From Marine group II euryarchaeote REDSEA-S42_B7 (GTDB lineage: Archaea > Thermoplasmatota > Poseidoniia > Poseidoniales > Thalassarchaeaceae), in the NCBI GenBank assembly GCA_001629255.1, contig LURZ01000018.1:33984-93779 (forward strand): a stretch of DNA of 59,796 nt, written 5' to 3'. Below are positions 36,521-44,999 of this stretch, piece by piece (within the stretch, counting starts at the first letter, position 1; every line of letters starts with the position of its first letter). The notes under the pieces were generated by a model that worked only from the letters and a program-made list of their open reading frames with translations, did no database searches and had not been told where the DNA came from. The position numbers were made by a program, and so were the translations under genes.

Positions 36521-37873
36521 CTAACCGAACCTTAGTGCTCTACCTACTGAACCTGGTAGTGCAACCGGCAATCCACGTAGTGCTCCGTTTTCCTCTCTTT
36601 TGTGGACTATCTCGCCATCCACTATCGTGTATCTTGGCCATCCCGTAAGCTCCATACCATTGTACGGAGTCCAACCAACCCTTGTCCATGTATCCGCATC
36701 AGTTATGGTTCGCTTAGTTTCCAAGTCGACCAAAGTCAAGTCAGCATCATATCCCTCAATTAAGGAGCCCTTATTCTGAATGCCGTATACCTTGGCAGGC
36801 CCCTCACACATCCAGCTAACTACTTCTGAGACACTACATTTGCCATCCAATGCGTGAGTCAGCATTAGCGGTAACGATGTCTCGACACCTGGCATTCCAG
36901 CCGGTGCGTTAGGGAAACCCACAGATTTGGACTCCAGTGTGTGAGGGGCATGGTCGGTGACCACGCAATCTATGGTGCCATCCTTCAGACTCCTCCAAAG
37001 AGAATCTCGATCCTCAGTATAACGAATTGGCGGATTCATCAGAACCCTCTCTCCTAGAATCTCGACATCATTCTGATCGAAGGTCAGGTGCTGGGTGCAC
37101 ACCTCGGTAGTGATGAGATCGCCTTTGTTTTTCTGTAACCATTCTGCTTCCTTCTGGCTTGTCAGATGGACGATGTGGAGACGATGATCGTGATCCTTGG
37201 CTAGTGAGGCCGCTCTTTTCGTGGCTAGGAAAGCGCATTCAACATCTCTGCACTCTGCATGAGAAGCAATGTCAGTACGATGTTCAAACTCTGCAGTACG
37301 CTGCTGCAAGCGTTCCTCATCTTCCGCATGGGTCGCGATAATCCCCCCTGTGTTGGCGAAGATATTCTCCAGTTGCTTTTGCTCATGAACGAGCAGGTCT
37401 CCAGTACTGCTGCCCATGAAAATCTTGATTCCACAAACGCCATCCATTCCTTCCACGCTTTGCAAATCTGCGATATTGTCGTTTGTAGCACCTATGAAGA
37501 ACCCATGATGGGTAACAGACTTCTTTGAAGCGATAGCAATTTTTCGTTCCAAAGTCGAACGATTTGTAGCATTGGGATCGTTGTTTGGCATGTCAAGGAA
37601 TGAGGTTACTCCTCCCGCAGCAGCAGCTCTACTTCCGCTCTCTAGATCTTCCTTTTCGGTGCTTCCAGGCTCCCTGAAGTGAACATGAGGATCAATTGCT
37701 CCTGGAAGCAAGTGTAAGCCCGTTGCATCGATCACTGCCTCATTACTTCTAGCATCCAATCCCCCTCCGGGTGCTATGGTCGAGATAGAGCCACCAGAAA
37801 CACGCAGGTCTCCTTCAACAACCCTATCTGGCAAAATCAGGGTCGCATTCTGAATTAGCAAATGACCATCCAT
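36521..37873 (-). CDS. pyrC: Dihydroorotase
   Basis: This zinc amidohydrolase closes carbamoyl aspartate to dihydroorotate, the third step of pyrimidine synthesis. The metal motif is DPHVHFREPGSTEKEDLESG. GGVTSFLDMPNNDP, the carboxylated-lysine region GIKIFMGSSTGD, THAEDE and VTDHAPHTLESK complete the site. At 450 aa it is the long, type I-like form. The C-terminal amidohydrolase beta strands include the ADLTLVDLETKRTI stretch. It is convergent with the lipoprotein gene (9-nt gap). PyrB and PyrI are about 8 kb away, so the pathway genes are scattered rather than in one operon. Confidence 0.95.
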   Translation of the reverse strand: MDGHLLIQNATLILPDRVVEGDLRVSGGSISTIAPGGGLDARSNEAVIDATGLHLLPGAIDPHVHFREPGSTEKEDLESGSRAAAAGGVTSFLDMPNNDPNATNRSTLERKIAIASKKSVTHHGFFIGATNDNIADLQSVEGMDGVCGIKIFMGSSTGDLLVHEQKQLENIFANTGGIIATHAEDEERLQQRTAEFEHRTDIASHAECRDVECAFLATKRAASLAKDHDHRLHIVHLTSQKEAEWLQKNKGDLITTEVCTQHLTFDQNDVEILGERVLMNPPIRYTEDRDSLWRSLKDGTIDCVVTDHAPHTLESKSVGFPNAPAGMPGVETSLPLMLTHALDGKCSVSEVVSWMCEGPAKVYGIQNKGSLIEGYDADLTLVDLETKRTITDADTWTRVGWTPYNGMELTGWPRYTIVDGEIVHKREENGALRGLPVALPGSVGRALRFG

Positions 37874-37950
37874 GGTGGGTTCCTATGTTGTCGGAACGCT
37901 GACATCACAATACTGTTGCCATCGCTGACTCATTTTCATCCCCCGCTCGC

Positions 37951-37960
37951 TTCAAATAAT
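37951..37960 (+). promoter_or_regulatory. TATA-like box for initiator tRNA
   Basis: TTCAAATAAT is centred about 25 nt before the first base of the tRNA and is flanked by GC-rich sequence. Position fits an archaeal TATA box. Confidence 0.5.
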
Positions 37961-37980
37961 CGAGGCCCCAGCGCGGAGGT

Positions 37981-38058
37981 AGCGGGTTGGAGTAGTCAGG
38001 TTATCTCGTCGGGCTCATAACCCGGAGACCGATGGTTCAAATCCATCACCCGCTACCA
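37981..38058 (+). tRNA. Initiator tRNA-Met (CAT)
   Basis: The acceptor stem AGCGGGT/ACCCGCT begins with an A-T pair, typical of archaeal initiator tRNA. The anticodon loop is CTCATAA with three G-C pairs below it (GGG/CCC), another initiator mark. The T arm is GATGG-TTCAAAT-CCATC. CCA is encoded at 38056-38058. No intron is present. The sequence between this tRNA and radA (38059-38191) shows only a TATA-like block next to radA. Confidence 0.93.
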
Positions 38059-38160
38059 GAAAATAAAGTGAAAGTGAAAAATCGCTGTACTGCAACGATT
38101 CTCAAAGAATGACTACTTTCATAGAGCGACCAGGGGTCCTTCATTTGTTCATATACCCCC

Positions 38161-38168
38161 GATTAAAG
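38161..38168 (+). promoter_or_regulatory. TATA-like box for radA
   Basis: GATTAAAG is centred 27 nt before the radA ATG at 38192, fitting a leaderless transcript. This spacing also favours that ATG over an upstream TTG. Confidence 0.5.
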
Positions 38169-38191
38169 ACAGGGAAGTATTGGTGAACAGG

Positions 38192-39193
38192 ATGAGCGAA
38201 AAAACAGCAAGTGAAAGAATGGAAGAAGAAGAAATTGTAATCGATGTGGACGATGCAGAGCCCACTATCGAGGATCTCCCAGGCGTGGGTCCTGCAACTG
38301 CGGAGAAGCTTCGAGAAGCAGGTTTCGAAGAACTACTTGGGATAGCTGTGATGAGTCCATCTGAACTATCAGACCAAGCAGAACTGGGAGAGGCAGTAGC
38401 CGCCAAGATTATTGCAGGAGCAAAGAAGCTAGCCAATATTGGGGGTTTCGTTAGTGGAGTAGCACTTCTAGAGAAGAGGAAGAGAGTCCAAAAGTTGACC
38501 TCAGGAGCTTCATCTCTGGACGAACTACTAGGTGGAGGTTTCGAGACTCAGTCAATAGTAGAGGTATTCGGAGAATTCGGAAGTGGAAAGACGCAAATTG
38601 GACATCAGCTAGCGGTGAACTGCATTCTTTCTTTGGATCAGGGGGGACTAGATGGAGAGGTGGTTTACATTGACACTGAAGACACTTTCAGACCGGAGAG
38701 AATAGCCCAGATGGCAGAAGGAGTGGACATGGATCCTCAAGATGCTCTGGATAGGATACACGTAGCCAGAGCTTACAATTCTGCTCACCAGATGTTACTT
38801 GTCGATGAAATCAAGAGGATGGCAAAGAGTATTGATGTGAAAGTGATCATTGTCGATTCTCTGACAAGTCACTTCAGAGCCGAGTACGTAGGCAGAGGGA
38901 TGTTAGCTCCCAGACAGCAGAAGCTAAATCGACACATGAAGGAACTCAAGCAGGTCGCAGATGTGCAGAATGCGATCGTTTTGGTGACAAACCAGGTTCA
39001 GGCGAAACCAGATGCGATGTGGGGAGATCCCACCAGAGCAGTAGGAGGGCATATCGTCGGACACGCCAGCACATTCCGCCTTTACCTCAGGAAGTCAAAG
39101 GGGGGCCGTAGAATTGCTCGCCTGATTGACAGCCCTAATCTACCCGAGGGTGAGGCAGTCTTTACCGTGACATCCGAGGGCCTGCGTGACTAG
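38192..39193 (+). CDS. radA: RadA recombinase
   Basis: This archaeal RecA/Rad51 protein forms filaments on single-stranded DNA and carries out strand exchange. The N-terminal helix-hairpin-helix domain has [20 protein letters not shown]. Walker A is [13 protein letters not shown], Walker B lies in [16 protein letters not shown], and DNA-binding loop residues occur in [12 protein letters not shown]. The C-terminus has [17 protein letters not shown]. Length (333 aa) is normal. The acidic first ~35 residues precede the helix-hairpin-helix. ATG 38192 is chosen from the TATA spacing; a TTG at 38180 would add four residues. Confidence 0.97.
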   Translation: MSEKTASERMEEEEIVIDVDDAEPTIEDLPGVGPATAEKLREAGFEELLGIAVMSPSELSDQAELGEAVAAKIIAGAKKLANIGGFVSGVALLEKRKRVQKLTSGASSLDELLGGGFETQSIVEVFGEFGSGKTQIGHQLAVNCILSLDQGGLDGEVVYIDTEDTFRPERIAQMAEGVDMDPQDALDRIHVARAYNSAHQMLLVDEIKRMAKSIDVKVIIVDSLTSHFRAEYVGRGMLAPRQQKLNRHMKELKQVADVQNAIVLVTNQVQAKPDAMWGDPTRAVGGHIVGHASTFRLYLRKSKGGRRIARLIDSPNLPEGEAVFTVTSEGLRD

Positions 39194-39217
39194 CGCGCAG
39201 GTCTCGGAGTCCGAAGA

Positions 39218-40927
39218 CTAAGCAGCCAATTCCGATAGCTCTGACTCGACCATCCCGAGTAGGGAGAGGAAGTGTCCCTCATCGAATCCTAGTCTCAGAT
39301 CCGCTGCTTCAAAGAGCTCCGGCAGCGTCTTTGTGTTCCCGAGTGACATCGCTTTCGCATAGTCATCCAATGCCTTTTGCGGATCTCCCATTTGTGTCTT
39401 CCATAGCTGCAGTGATCCGAGTTGCGCTATTCCGTATTCAATGTAATAGAAAGGTACGCCGAAAAGGTGACCCTGCTGCTGCCAAGAAACCTCTCTGAAA
39501 TCTGTATGACCAGTCCAGTTCATGTCAGATCCGAATTTGTCCCTTATTGAGAGCCACACCTCCGCTCTTTCCTCCCTGGAATGGCCCGGGTTAGCGTAAA
39601 TCCAATGCTGGAAAGAGTCTATGGTGGCTATCCAAGGAAGCAGGAAAACCACTCCTTCTAGATGCGTCCTCCTCGCCCTTAACGCGTCTTCTTCATTCTC
39701 GTAGAATTTGTCCCACCATGGTTGTGTTAGTAATTCCATTGACATAGATGCGACCTCGGCGAACTCGATAGGATAGTCTCTCTCATCAATCAGTTCCAGA
39801 TGGCCACAGTACAGTGAGTGGAAGGCATGGCCTGCTTCATGAATCATTGTCTCCAAATCACCTTGTAGACCAGCCGCATTCATGAAAATGAAAGGTACCC
39901 TGCTCTTCTCCAAGTAGTATTGGTAACCCCCTGGGGCCTTGCCCTTTCTGGTGTCCAGATCAAGGGTATCCATTTCTACGAGTCTGTCGAATTTTCCACC
40001 GAGGTCTTCTGAGATTTCATTGAACATATCTGACAGTTTCTCTACCATTTCTTCAACCGTATCGAATGGCCTTAGCGGATCTTTGCCGTGTATATCAGGG
40101 CCAGAACCTCCCTTTTCATTAACATCCCACGGTCTCAATTCGCTGATTCCAAGACCCGCTCTCCTGTTCATGTTTATCTCATTGAGTATTGGGATACATA
40201 CAGATTCTACCGAGTCATGAAATTCTAGACAGTCTTCAATGGTATAGTCGAACCTATGCATCGCTCTGAACATGTATTGCGTGTAACTTTCGAATCCTGC
40301 GTTGAGAGCGATCTGGTGTCTTATCGAAATCAACTCATCGAAGATTTCCGAAAGCCTCTCGTTATCCTCCATCCTTCTCCCTGCCATAGTGGTCCAAGCA
40401 GCCTGACGCTCCGATCTATCGTTTGATTCTAGGAATTTGCTCATCTGTGGGAATGTCATCTCTTCTCCATGGAAATCAACTGTCATAGCACCGTTTATGG
40501 ACTGAGCCTCTGTTACTAGCTCAGTCTGCCTGACTCCAAGAGGGATGTTCTCTTTTCGGAATATCTCTATATCATTCCTCATCCCTCTAAGCATCAGGTC
40601 GTATCTTTCAGGGAGGTCATCAACGGATGGATGATTCACAATCCTTCTATTCAGAGAATCCGAGAATTCAGACAGCCTGGGCCTTACATTGCTAACAAAC
40701 TCTAGGAAACTACCTTTCTTCTCCTCGCTCTCTGTGTCACATGTCATCCCAATGTACAACAGCGCTCCAGTCTCAGAAACATGTTCTGCTAGTTTGGATG
40801 AGTCTGAAATTAGATTCTCTAAGCAACCTGAACAGCTTAATTTCCTTTCCAAGAGGTCCCTAGTCAAGGGCTCTAGGTTTTCCCACTTAGATGCATCTAA
40901 GTCATCTGGAACGAAGTCATTCCCCAT
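39218..40927 (-). CDS. pepF: M3-family oligoendopeptidase F
   Basis: This cytoplasmic zinc peptidase degrades short peptides. The zinc motif is TMIHEAGHAFHSLYCG, with the third ligand Glu in the following helix (IEFAEVASMSMELL). RVPFIFMNAAGLQGD precedes the active site, as in PepF-type enzymes. The length of 569 aa is normal. Two starts are possible: GTG at 40939, overlapping the zinc protein's stop as GTGA, or ATG at 40927, which has GAGGG seven nt upstream; the second is preferred. Co-transcription with the small zinc protein is likely. It is convergent with radA (24-nt gap). Confidence 0.93.
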   Translation of the reverse strand: MGNDFVPDDLDASKWENLEPLTRDLLERKLSCSGCLENLISDSSKLAEHVSETGALLYIGMTCDTESEEKKGSFLEFVSNVRPRLSEFSDSLNRRIVNHPSVDDLPERYDLMLRGMRNDIEIFRKENIPLGVRQTELVTEAQSINGAMTVDFHGEEMTFPQMSKFLESNDRSERQAAWTTMAGRRMEDNERLSEIFDELISIRHQIALNAGFESYTQYMFRAMHRFDYTIEDCLEFHDSVESVCIPILNEINMNRRAGLGISELRPWDVNEKGGSGPDIHGKDPLRPFDTVEEMVEKLSDMFNEISEDLGGKFDRLVEMDTLDLDTRKGKAPGGYQYYLEKSRVPFIFMNAAGLQGDLETMIHEAGHAFHSLYCGHLELIDERDYPIEFAEVASMSMELLTQPWWDKFYENEEDALRARRTHLEGVVFLLPWIATIDSFQHWIYANPGHSREERAEVWLSIRDKFGSDMNWTGHTDFREVSWQQQGHLFGVPFYYIEYGIAQLGSLQLWKTQMGDPQKALDDYAKAMSLGNTKTLPELFEAADLRLGFDEGHFLSLLGMVESELSELAA

Positions 40928-40935
40928 CTTAGCCC

Positions 40936-41181
40936 TCACTTCTTTACCGACATAGGGCCCAGAGGCAAGGGGCCCTCTTCTCTAGTCCACTTCGCGCACT
41001 TCCACTCTTTCACAGATGTCTGAACCTTCTCCATTACCTCTTCCTTGTCCGGATGATCGGGGTTGTTCTTCTCTATCCAGCACGCAGTACAGTATCTCTT
41101 GGCATCATGTATCAGGAAGTTTCCTGATGTGCAAGCAACACCACAAACTATGCATGAACCGTATCCGTAGTACTTTGGCAT
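40936..41181 (-). CDS. Small zinc-finger protein upstream of pepF
   Basis: This 81-aa protein has two CxxC knuckles, SCIVCGVACTSG and KRYCTACWIEK, spaced like a treble-clef or LIM-like zinc site, followed by a charged tail (EEVMEKVQTSVKEWKC). No named family is recognised. The ATG at 41181 begins MPKYYGYGSCIVCG; an upstream in-frame start at 41208 would add nine residues. It ends 8 nt before the preferred pepF start, so the two probably share a transcript. Confidence 0.65.
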   Translation of the reverse strand: MPKYYGYGSCIVCGVACTSGNFLIHDAKRYCTACWIEKNNPDHPDKEEVMEKVQTSVKEWKCAKWTREEGPLPLGPMSVKK

Positions 41182-41235
41182 GTTATGGTTATCTGTCAGG
41201 ACACCCATCTATCAACATGACTGATGAGAAATCAC

Positions 41236-41805
41236 TTACCTTAGGCTTGAAAGCGATAAATGCGTAAGAAACGCATCTTCAATATCCGAAACCTTCGAGT
41301 CTATTCGATATTCACTCCCTATTCTCATGAGCCCTTCAATCGTAGGAATGGGTCTTTCAGGAACTAATGAACCTCTAAGATGCTCTATGAGCTTGATAGC
41401 ATCTTCATTTGAATCATTGAATGTGTCCAGTGGAATCGAAAACTCGCCGAAACCAACTCCTAGTTCTGAATCTGGTAGCATGACTATCCATGCCTTTTCG
41501 TCACCCAATGAGATTCCAGACCTCTCGAATGCCTTGTTTATCTGTCGAGTACCCGAGATTAACCTTAGAAACTCAGTGTCTGCAGTTTTGGCTACCATTT
41601 CTCCGGAAATCTCGCTCCTTCTAAGTGCGTACCATGCAGTCCAAAGGTGCATCTCGCTCGCAGCGGACTCGAATGCCAGAAGCATCCATCTGTTGCTCGG
41701 TCTAAATTCATTGATGATTGAGACAATAGAGAACACGTTGCTGATCGGTTCAGGAAACCTAACCCCCCATGCCGGAAACCAGGGAACTGGATGCTCCGAA
41801 TCCAT
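41236..41805 (-). CDS. cgi121: KEOPS complex subunit Cgi121
   Basis: This 189-aa protein matches Cgi121/TPRKB: MHLWTAWYALRRSEISG corresponds to the helix of conserved small and basic residues, and TEFLRLISGTRQINKAFERSG is the family's best-conserved stretch ('E.L.YLsGTrQI..A....G'). Cgi121 binds tRNA and the Bud32 kinase within the KEOPS complex that makes t6A at tRNA position 37. The N-terminal 40 residues are less typical. It follows the Hel308 gene on the same strand with a 32-nt gap. Kae1, Bud32 and Pcc1 genes are not in this window. Confidence 0.8.
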   Translation of the reverse strand: MDSEHPVPWFPAWGVRFPEPISNVFSIVSIINEFRPSNRWMLLAFESAASEMHLWTAWYALRRSEISGEMVAKTADTEFLRLISGTRQINKAFERSGISLGDEKAWIVMLPDSELGVGFGEFSIPLDTFNDSNEDAIKLIEHLRGSLVPERPIPTIEGLMRIGSEYRIDSKVSDIEDAFLTHLSLSSLR

Positions 41806-41837
41806 GTGCTCGGATGGAGTCCCCTAAAAGAATTTGA

Positions 41838-44393
41838 TTAGCGTGACCTTCTCACCGAATTTCCGGCCGATCTAACCAGATTGTCAACGAGCTTTGGGCT
41901 CCATCCCCTAAGGTCGGAGAGTCTTGCCCTATCCCTTTCAGTGATTTCTGAAACGTCCAAAGCGGTTGAAACTCCCAGAGTATCAGCCATCTCTCTAGCT
42001 CTAATTCTGCCTACACCTTTGATTGAAACAAGTCCTAGGATGTCAGCCCTGCATCCGTACCTTACTCTCCTGTGTACCTCGTCAATTGAATCATACAGAG
42101 CTTTATGGGCATCACGTTCGATGCTTGCTAGGTATTGGTCCTCTGAAAGGATTCTTCGCATCGCGAATAGCAGCCATTCCATCAACTCGACTCTGCCCCT
42201 AAGATCTCCGGGTTGAACTCCCCACTCCTCTTCGATACTATCCAAGGAGGCTTCCTCCATCCATGATTGAACCACTAAGGCACCCTTCATTCTTCGTTCC
42301 TGTTCAAGATCTATAGATTCTCCCAACAACTCTCTTTCATGCCCATGCAAGACTCCTAGTATTGTATCATAATCACTCTTCCTTGGCCAGAGAGGAAGGA
42401 AATCAGGAGTGCAAGAAGCCAGATGAAGGAGAGTTAAAGGAGACACCTGTCCAATCTGGTCTTGACCTGAAATAATTTCCATTGCCCTATTCAGACCATC
42501 ATGGATTATCTTCCCTGAAATTGGGTTAAGGTAGAGTCTTGAAACTCTTGAGCCCAGAGAAGTGGGAGAATATGTCATAGCTGCTGGTTCCGGTACCCAA
42601 CCCTCTGAAACCTGGTAGGAACTAGCCTTGGTGAATCCAAATATTGCTGGGCCGGTTCTAGGAGATAGAACCGGTTTTCGCCCCTCTTCTTTCTTGAAAA
42701 GATCCAATCCTGGAATTGAAGTGGCAGAATTTGCCCAAGATGGCATCTCGTCTTCCCACGTTTCTTCGTCACTAGACTCTGAAACTCTGTCTTTAATCTC
42801 CCTCTTGACTTCCTGGGACTCTCCAGTCCTTTCAATCATTGAGTTCTCGCAAAGCCAATGGAGAACGTCATCAGTTCTGGCTTCCAAGGACTCTGCAGGC
42901 ATCTGGCTAGCCAGGAAAGTCTTAGATAGGAACCGCGAAATTCCGTCTCTGTCATTTATTCCTGCAGTTGCGACTATTGAGAGAATGTGAGCTAGTAGTG
43001 CACCATCCTGTTCGGCATGTTGTGCGCTCGGATTTGCCAGCTTAGATGTAACTTGTTCTGATTCTCCTTTTAGGTAAAGCTCTATTAGATTCGACTCATC
43101 TTGAATGTTTTTAGAAACTAGGAAAGACTCTCCAAAGTCATCAAAACCAGGCCTTCCGGCCCTTCCCATCATCTGCCTCACCTCCATTACTGGCAGGGGC
43201 ATGCTCCTCGATGCAATTGTACTCCATCTTCTGGTATCTCTGACAACAACCCGACTCGCTGGTAAGTTTACTCCTTGCGCTAGAGTTGGAGTTGCGACTA
43301 TACACTGAAGATTTCCACTCCTGAATCCATTCTCTATTACCTTTCTCTGGGAGGATGTCAAACCAGCATGGTGGAAACCTACTCCTCCTCTAACTGAATT
43401 CGAAAGAGCCTTCACAGTGGCCGAACCATCCTCCCCCCTCCACAACTGCTGTGACATGGAGGTCCAAGATTCAACCACTGCCTCAGTGAAACCCAGATCT
43501 CCACTTTCTAGCTTAGTCTTCAAGTGACCTGAGAGCTCTCTCGCCTCTTTCTGTGCAGATGATCTCGAAGAAACGAAAACTAGCATCTGTTTCCCCTTCT
43601 CAATAGTGTCGTTCATCACAGAATGGAGGTTTTTCTGAACACTTCCTTCGAGACGCTTGGGTTCTGGTAAATTGAAATCCGATCCCGGGCTCTCTACCGA
43701 GTGATACTTCATATCCAATCCTGTCAAAGTACCTGAGTAGAGGGCTATTGGTCTCCAGTTAGAGGTTACTAAATCTGCCTCCAGCCATTCGGACAACTCC
43801 TGTGCATTTCCTACTGTAGCAGAAAGAGCCAAGATCTGTACTCTCGATGAGCTATGTCTTATTCTGGACAGTAGAATCTCAAGAGTAGGGCCTCTGGAAG
43901 GATCTTGCATAAGGTGAAACTCATCTGCCACAACTATTCCAATGTCATCCAGTAGCGATGGCTTAGATCGCAGCATTGAGTCTAGTTTCTCGCTAGTACA
44001 AACTAGTACGTCTGAATTTTCCACTAGGCTTGTTTCACTACTCCTGTCCCCGATAGCCAGACCAACTTTCAGTCCAACGCTCGAGCACACCTCCTTCAAT
44101 TCCTCGTATTTCTCCGATGCTAGAGCCTTTAGAGGAACGATGTAAATTCCTCTTTGTCCACTCAAATCTCCAATCAGCCTGTTTGCCAGTGTGATATGAG
44201 CAACTAGGGATTTTCCGCTTGCAGTAGGAACTGCGAGCATCAGATTTCTACCCTTGAGGGTGTTCGGCAGTGCTTCCGCTTGTGGTGGAAATAAACTATT
44301 TATTCCCCATTTCCCCTGGAGCATATTCTTCAGACGTACATCGAATTCGAACTCTTCTAGACTTGAGAAAGATGCCTCATCCCCGTCGTCCAT
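41838..44393 (-). CDS. hel308: Hel308-type Ski2-like DNA helicase
   Basis: This 3'-5' helicase acts at stalled replication forks. Walker A is AVPTASGKSLVAHI, motif II is VVADEFHLMQDPSRGP (DEFH instead of the more common DEVH or DECH), and motif VI is QMMGRAGRPGFDDFG. The ratchet domain follows, and the C-terminal helix-hairpin-helix has SIKGVGRIRAREMADTLG. At 851 aa it is longer than the ~700 aa of typical Hel308; the insertion is an acidic, Pro/Ser-rich region near residues 540-600 (SSDEETWEDEMPSW). Start: ATG at 44393 with MDDGDEASFSSLEEFEFD. Confidence 0.92.
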   Translation of the reverse strand: MDDGDEASFSSLEEFEFDVRLKNMLQGKWGINSLFPPQAEALPNTLKGRNLMLAVPTASGKSLVAHITLANRLIGDLSGQRGIYIVPLKALASEKYEELKEVCSSVGLKVGLAIGDRSSETSLVENSDVLVCTSEKLDSMLRSKPSLLDDIGIVVADEFHLMQDPSRGPTLEILLSRIRHSSSRVQILALSATVGNAQELSEWLEADLVTSNWRPIALYSGTLTGLDMKYHSVESPGSDFNLPEPKRLEGSVQKNLHSVMNDTIEKGKQMLVFVSSRSSAQKEARELSGHLKTKLESGDLGFTEAVVESWTSMSQQLWRGEDGSATVKALSNSVRGGVGFHHAGLTSSQRKVIENGFRSGNLQCIVATPTLAQGVNLPASRVVVRDTRRWSTIASRSMPLPVMEVRQMMGRAGRPGFDDFGESFLVSKNIQDESNLIELYLKGESEQVTSKLANPSAQHAEQDGALLAHILSIVATAGINDRDGISRFLSKTFLASQMPAESLEARTDDVLHWLCENSMIERTGESQEVKREIKDRVSESSDEETWEDEMPSWANSATSIPGLDLFKKEEGRKPVLSPRTGPAIFGFTKASSYQVSEGWVPEPAAMTYSPTSLGSRVSRLYLNPISGKIIHDGLNRAMEIISGQDQIGQVSPLTLLHLASCTPDFLPLWPRKSDYDTILGVLHGHERELLGESIDLEQERRMKGALVVQSWMEEASLDSIEEEWGVQPGDLRGRVELMEWLLFAMRRILSEDQYLASIERDAHKALYDSIDEVHRRVRYGCRADILGLVSIKGVGRIRAREMADTLGVSTALDVSEITERDRARLSDLRGWSPKLVDNLVRSAGNSVRRSR

Positions 44394-44437
44394 GGGGGGA
44401 CTCTAATTCGGCCGTTCTAAAGGATGCCGAGTGATTA

Positions 44438-44914
44438 TTAATTCCATCTATGAAAGGCTGGATGACCCTCCTTTACTGCAACGAATAGTCCTGTTCCAGT
44501 TGCGCACACTTCTCCATCTGCAGAGAGGGACATCTTCACGTTGGCCCTGTCATCTCCAATCTCAGTTACTTCTCCCTTGACGATTAGAGTACTTCCCATT
44601 GGGGTCGGACGCCTTAGTTTGATGCTATATGATGCAGTTACAGTACATGGAGGCTCGGTATCTCCTGCCTTGTCCATTAGTGCAATCGCCGCAGTCCAGT
44701 TTCCATGGCAGTCGAGAAGTGTCCCGATAATCCCTCCATTAATCATCCCAGGGAATGCCTGATGACTCTCCTCAGGAGTAAATTCCATTTCCAAGCCATC
44801 TTCTGTCCTGAATGATCTGATTCTAAGGCCATCCTCGTTAGAGGGACCGCAACCAAAGCAAATACTCGTTGGGGCATGAATTTCCTGAACGGAAAGCCCC
44901 TCTCTATCGCCCAT
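44438..44914 (-). CDS. Hotdog-fold thioesterase (PaaI-like)
   Basis: This 158-aa protein has a single hotdog fold that probably hydrolyses acyl-CoA. The N-terminal CFGCGPSNEDGLRIR motif is typical of one PaaI-like subgroup. FPGMINGGIIGTLLDCHGNW carries the catalytic region (Asn/Gly-Gly-x-x-x-x-L-D), and SYSIKLRRPTPMGSTLIV is the conserved strand pair. The substrate is unknown. It is divergent from the deacylase gene; its ATG at 44914 overlaps the most upstream ATG of that frame, though the deacylase probably starts at 45000. Confidence 0.85.
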   Translation of the reverse strand: MGDREGLSVQEIHAPTSICFGCGPSNEDGLRIRSFRTEDGLEMEFTPEESHQAFPGMINGGIIGTLLDCHGNWTAAIALMDKAGDTEPPCTVTASYSIKLRRPTPMGSTLIVKGEVTEIGDDRANVKMSLSADGEVCATGTGLFVAVKEGHPAFHRWN

Positions 44915-44970
44915 GACTGTCGTTAGGGGTTATTCCGAATTGAATTTTCCCAAAACCTCACTCCGCATTG

Positions 44971-44978
44971 TATTAATT
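44971..44978 (+). promoter_or_regulatory. TATA box for the AstE-like gene
   Basis: TATTAATT is centred about 26 nt before GTG 45000, the expected distance for a leaderless archaeal mRNA. This placement decides the start of the following gene. Confidence 0.5.
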
Positions 44979-44999
44979 TGCCAATCCCTCGGGCCAACA

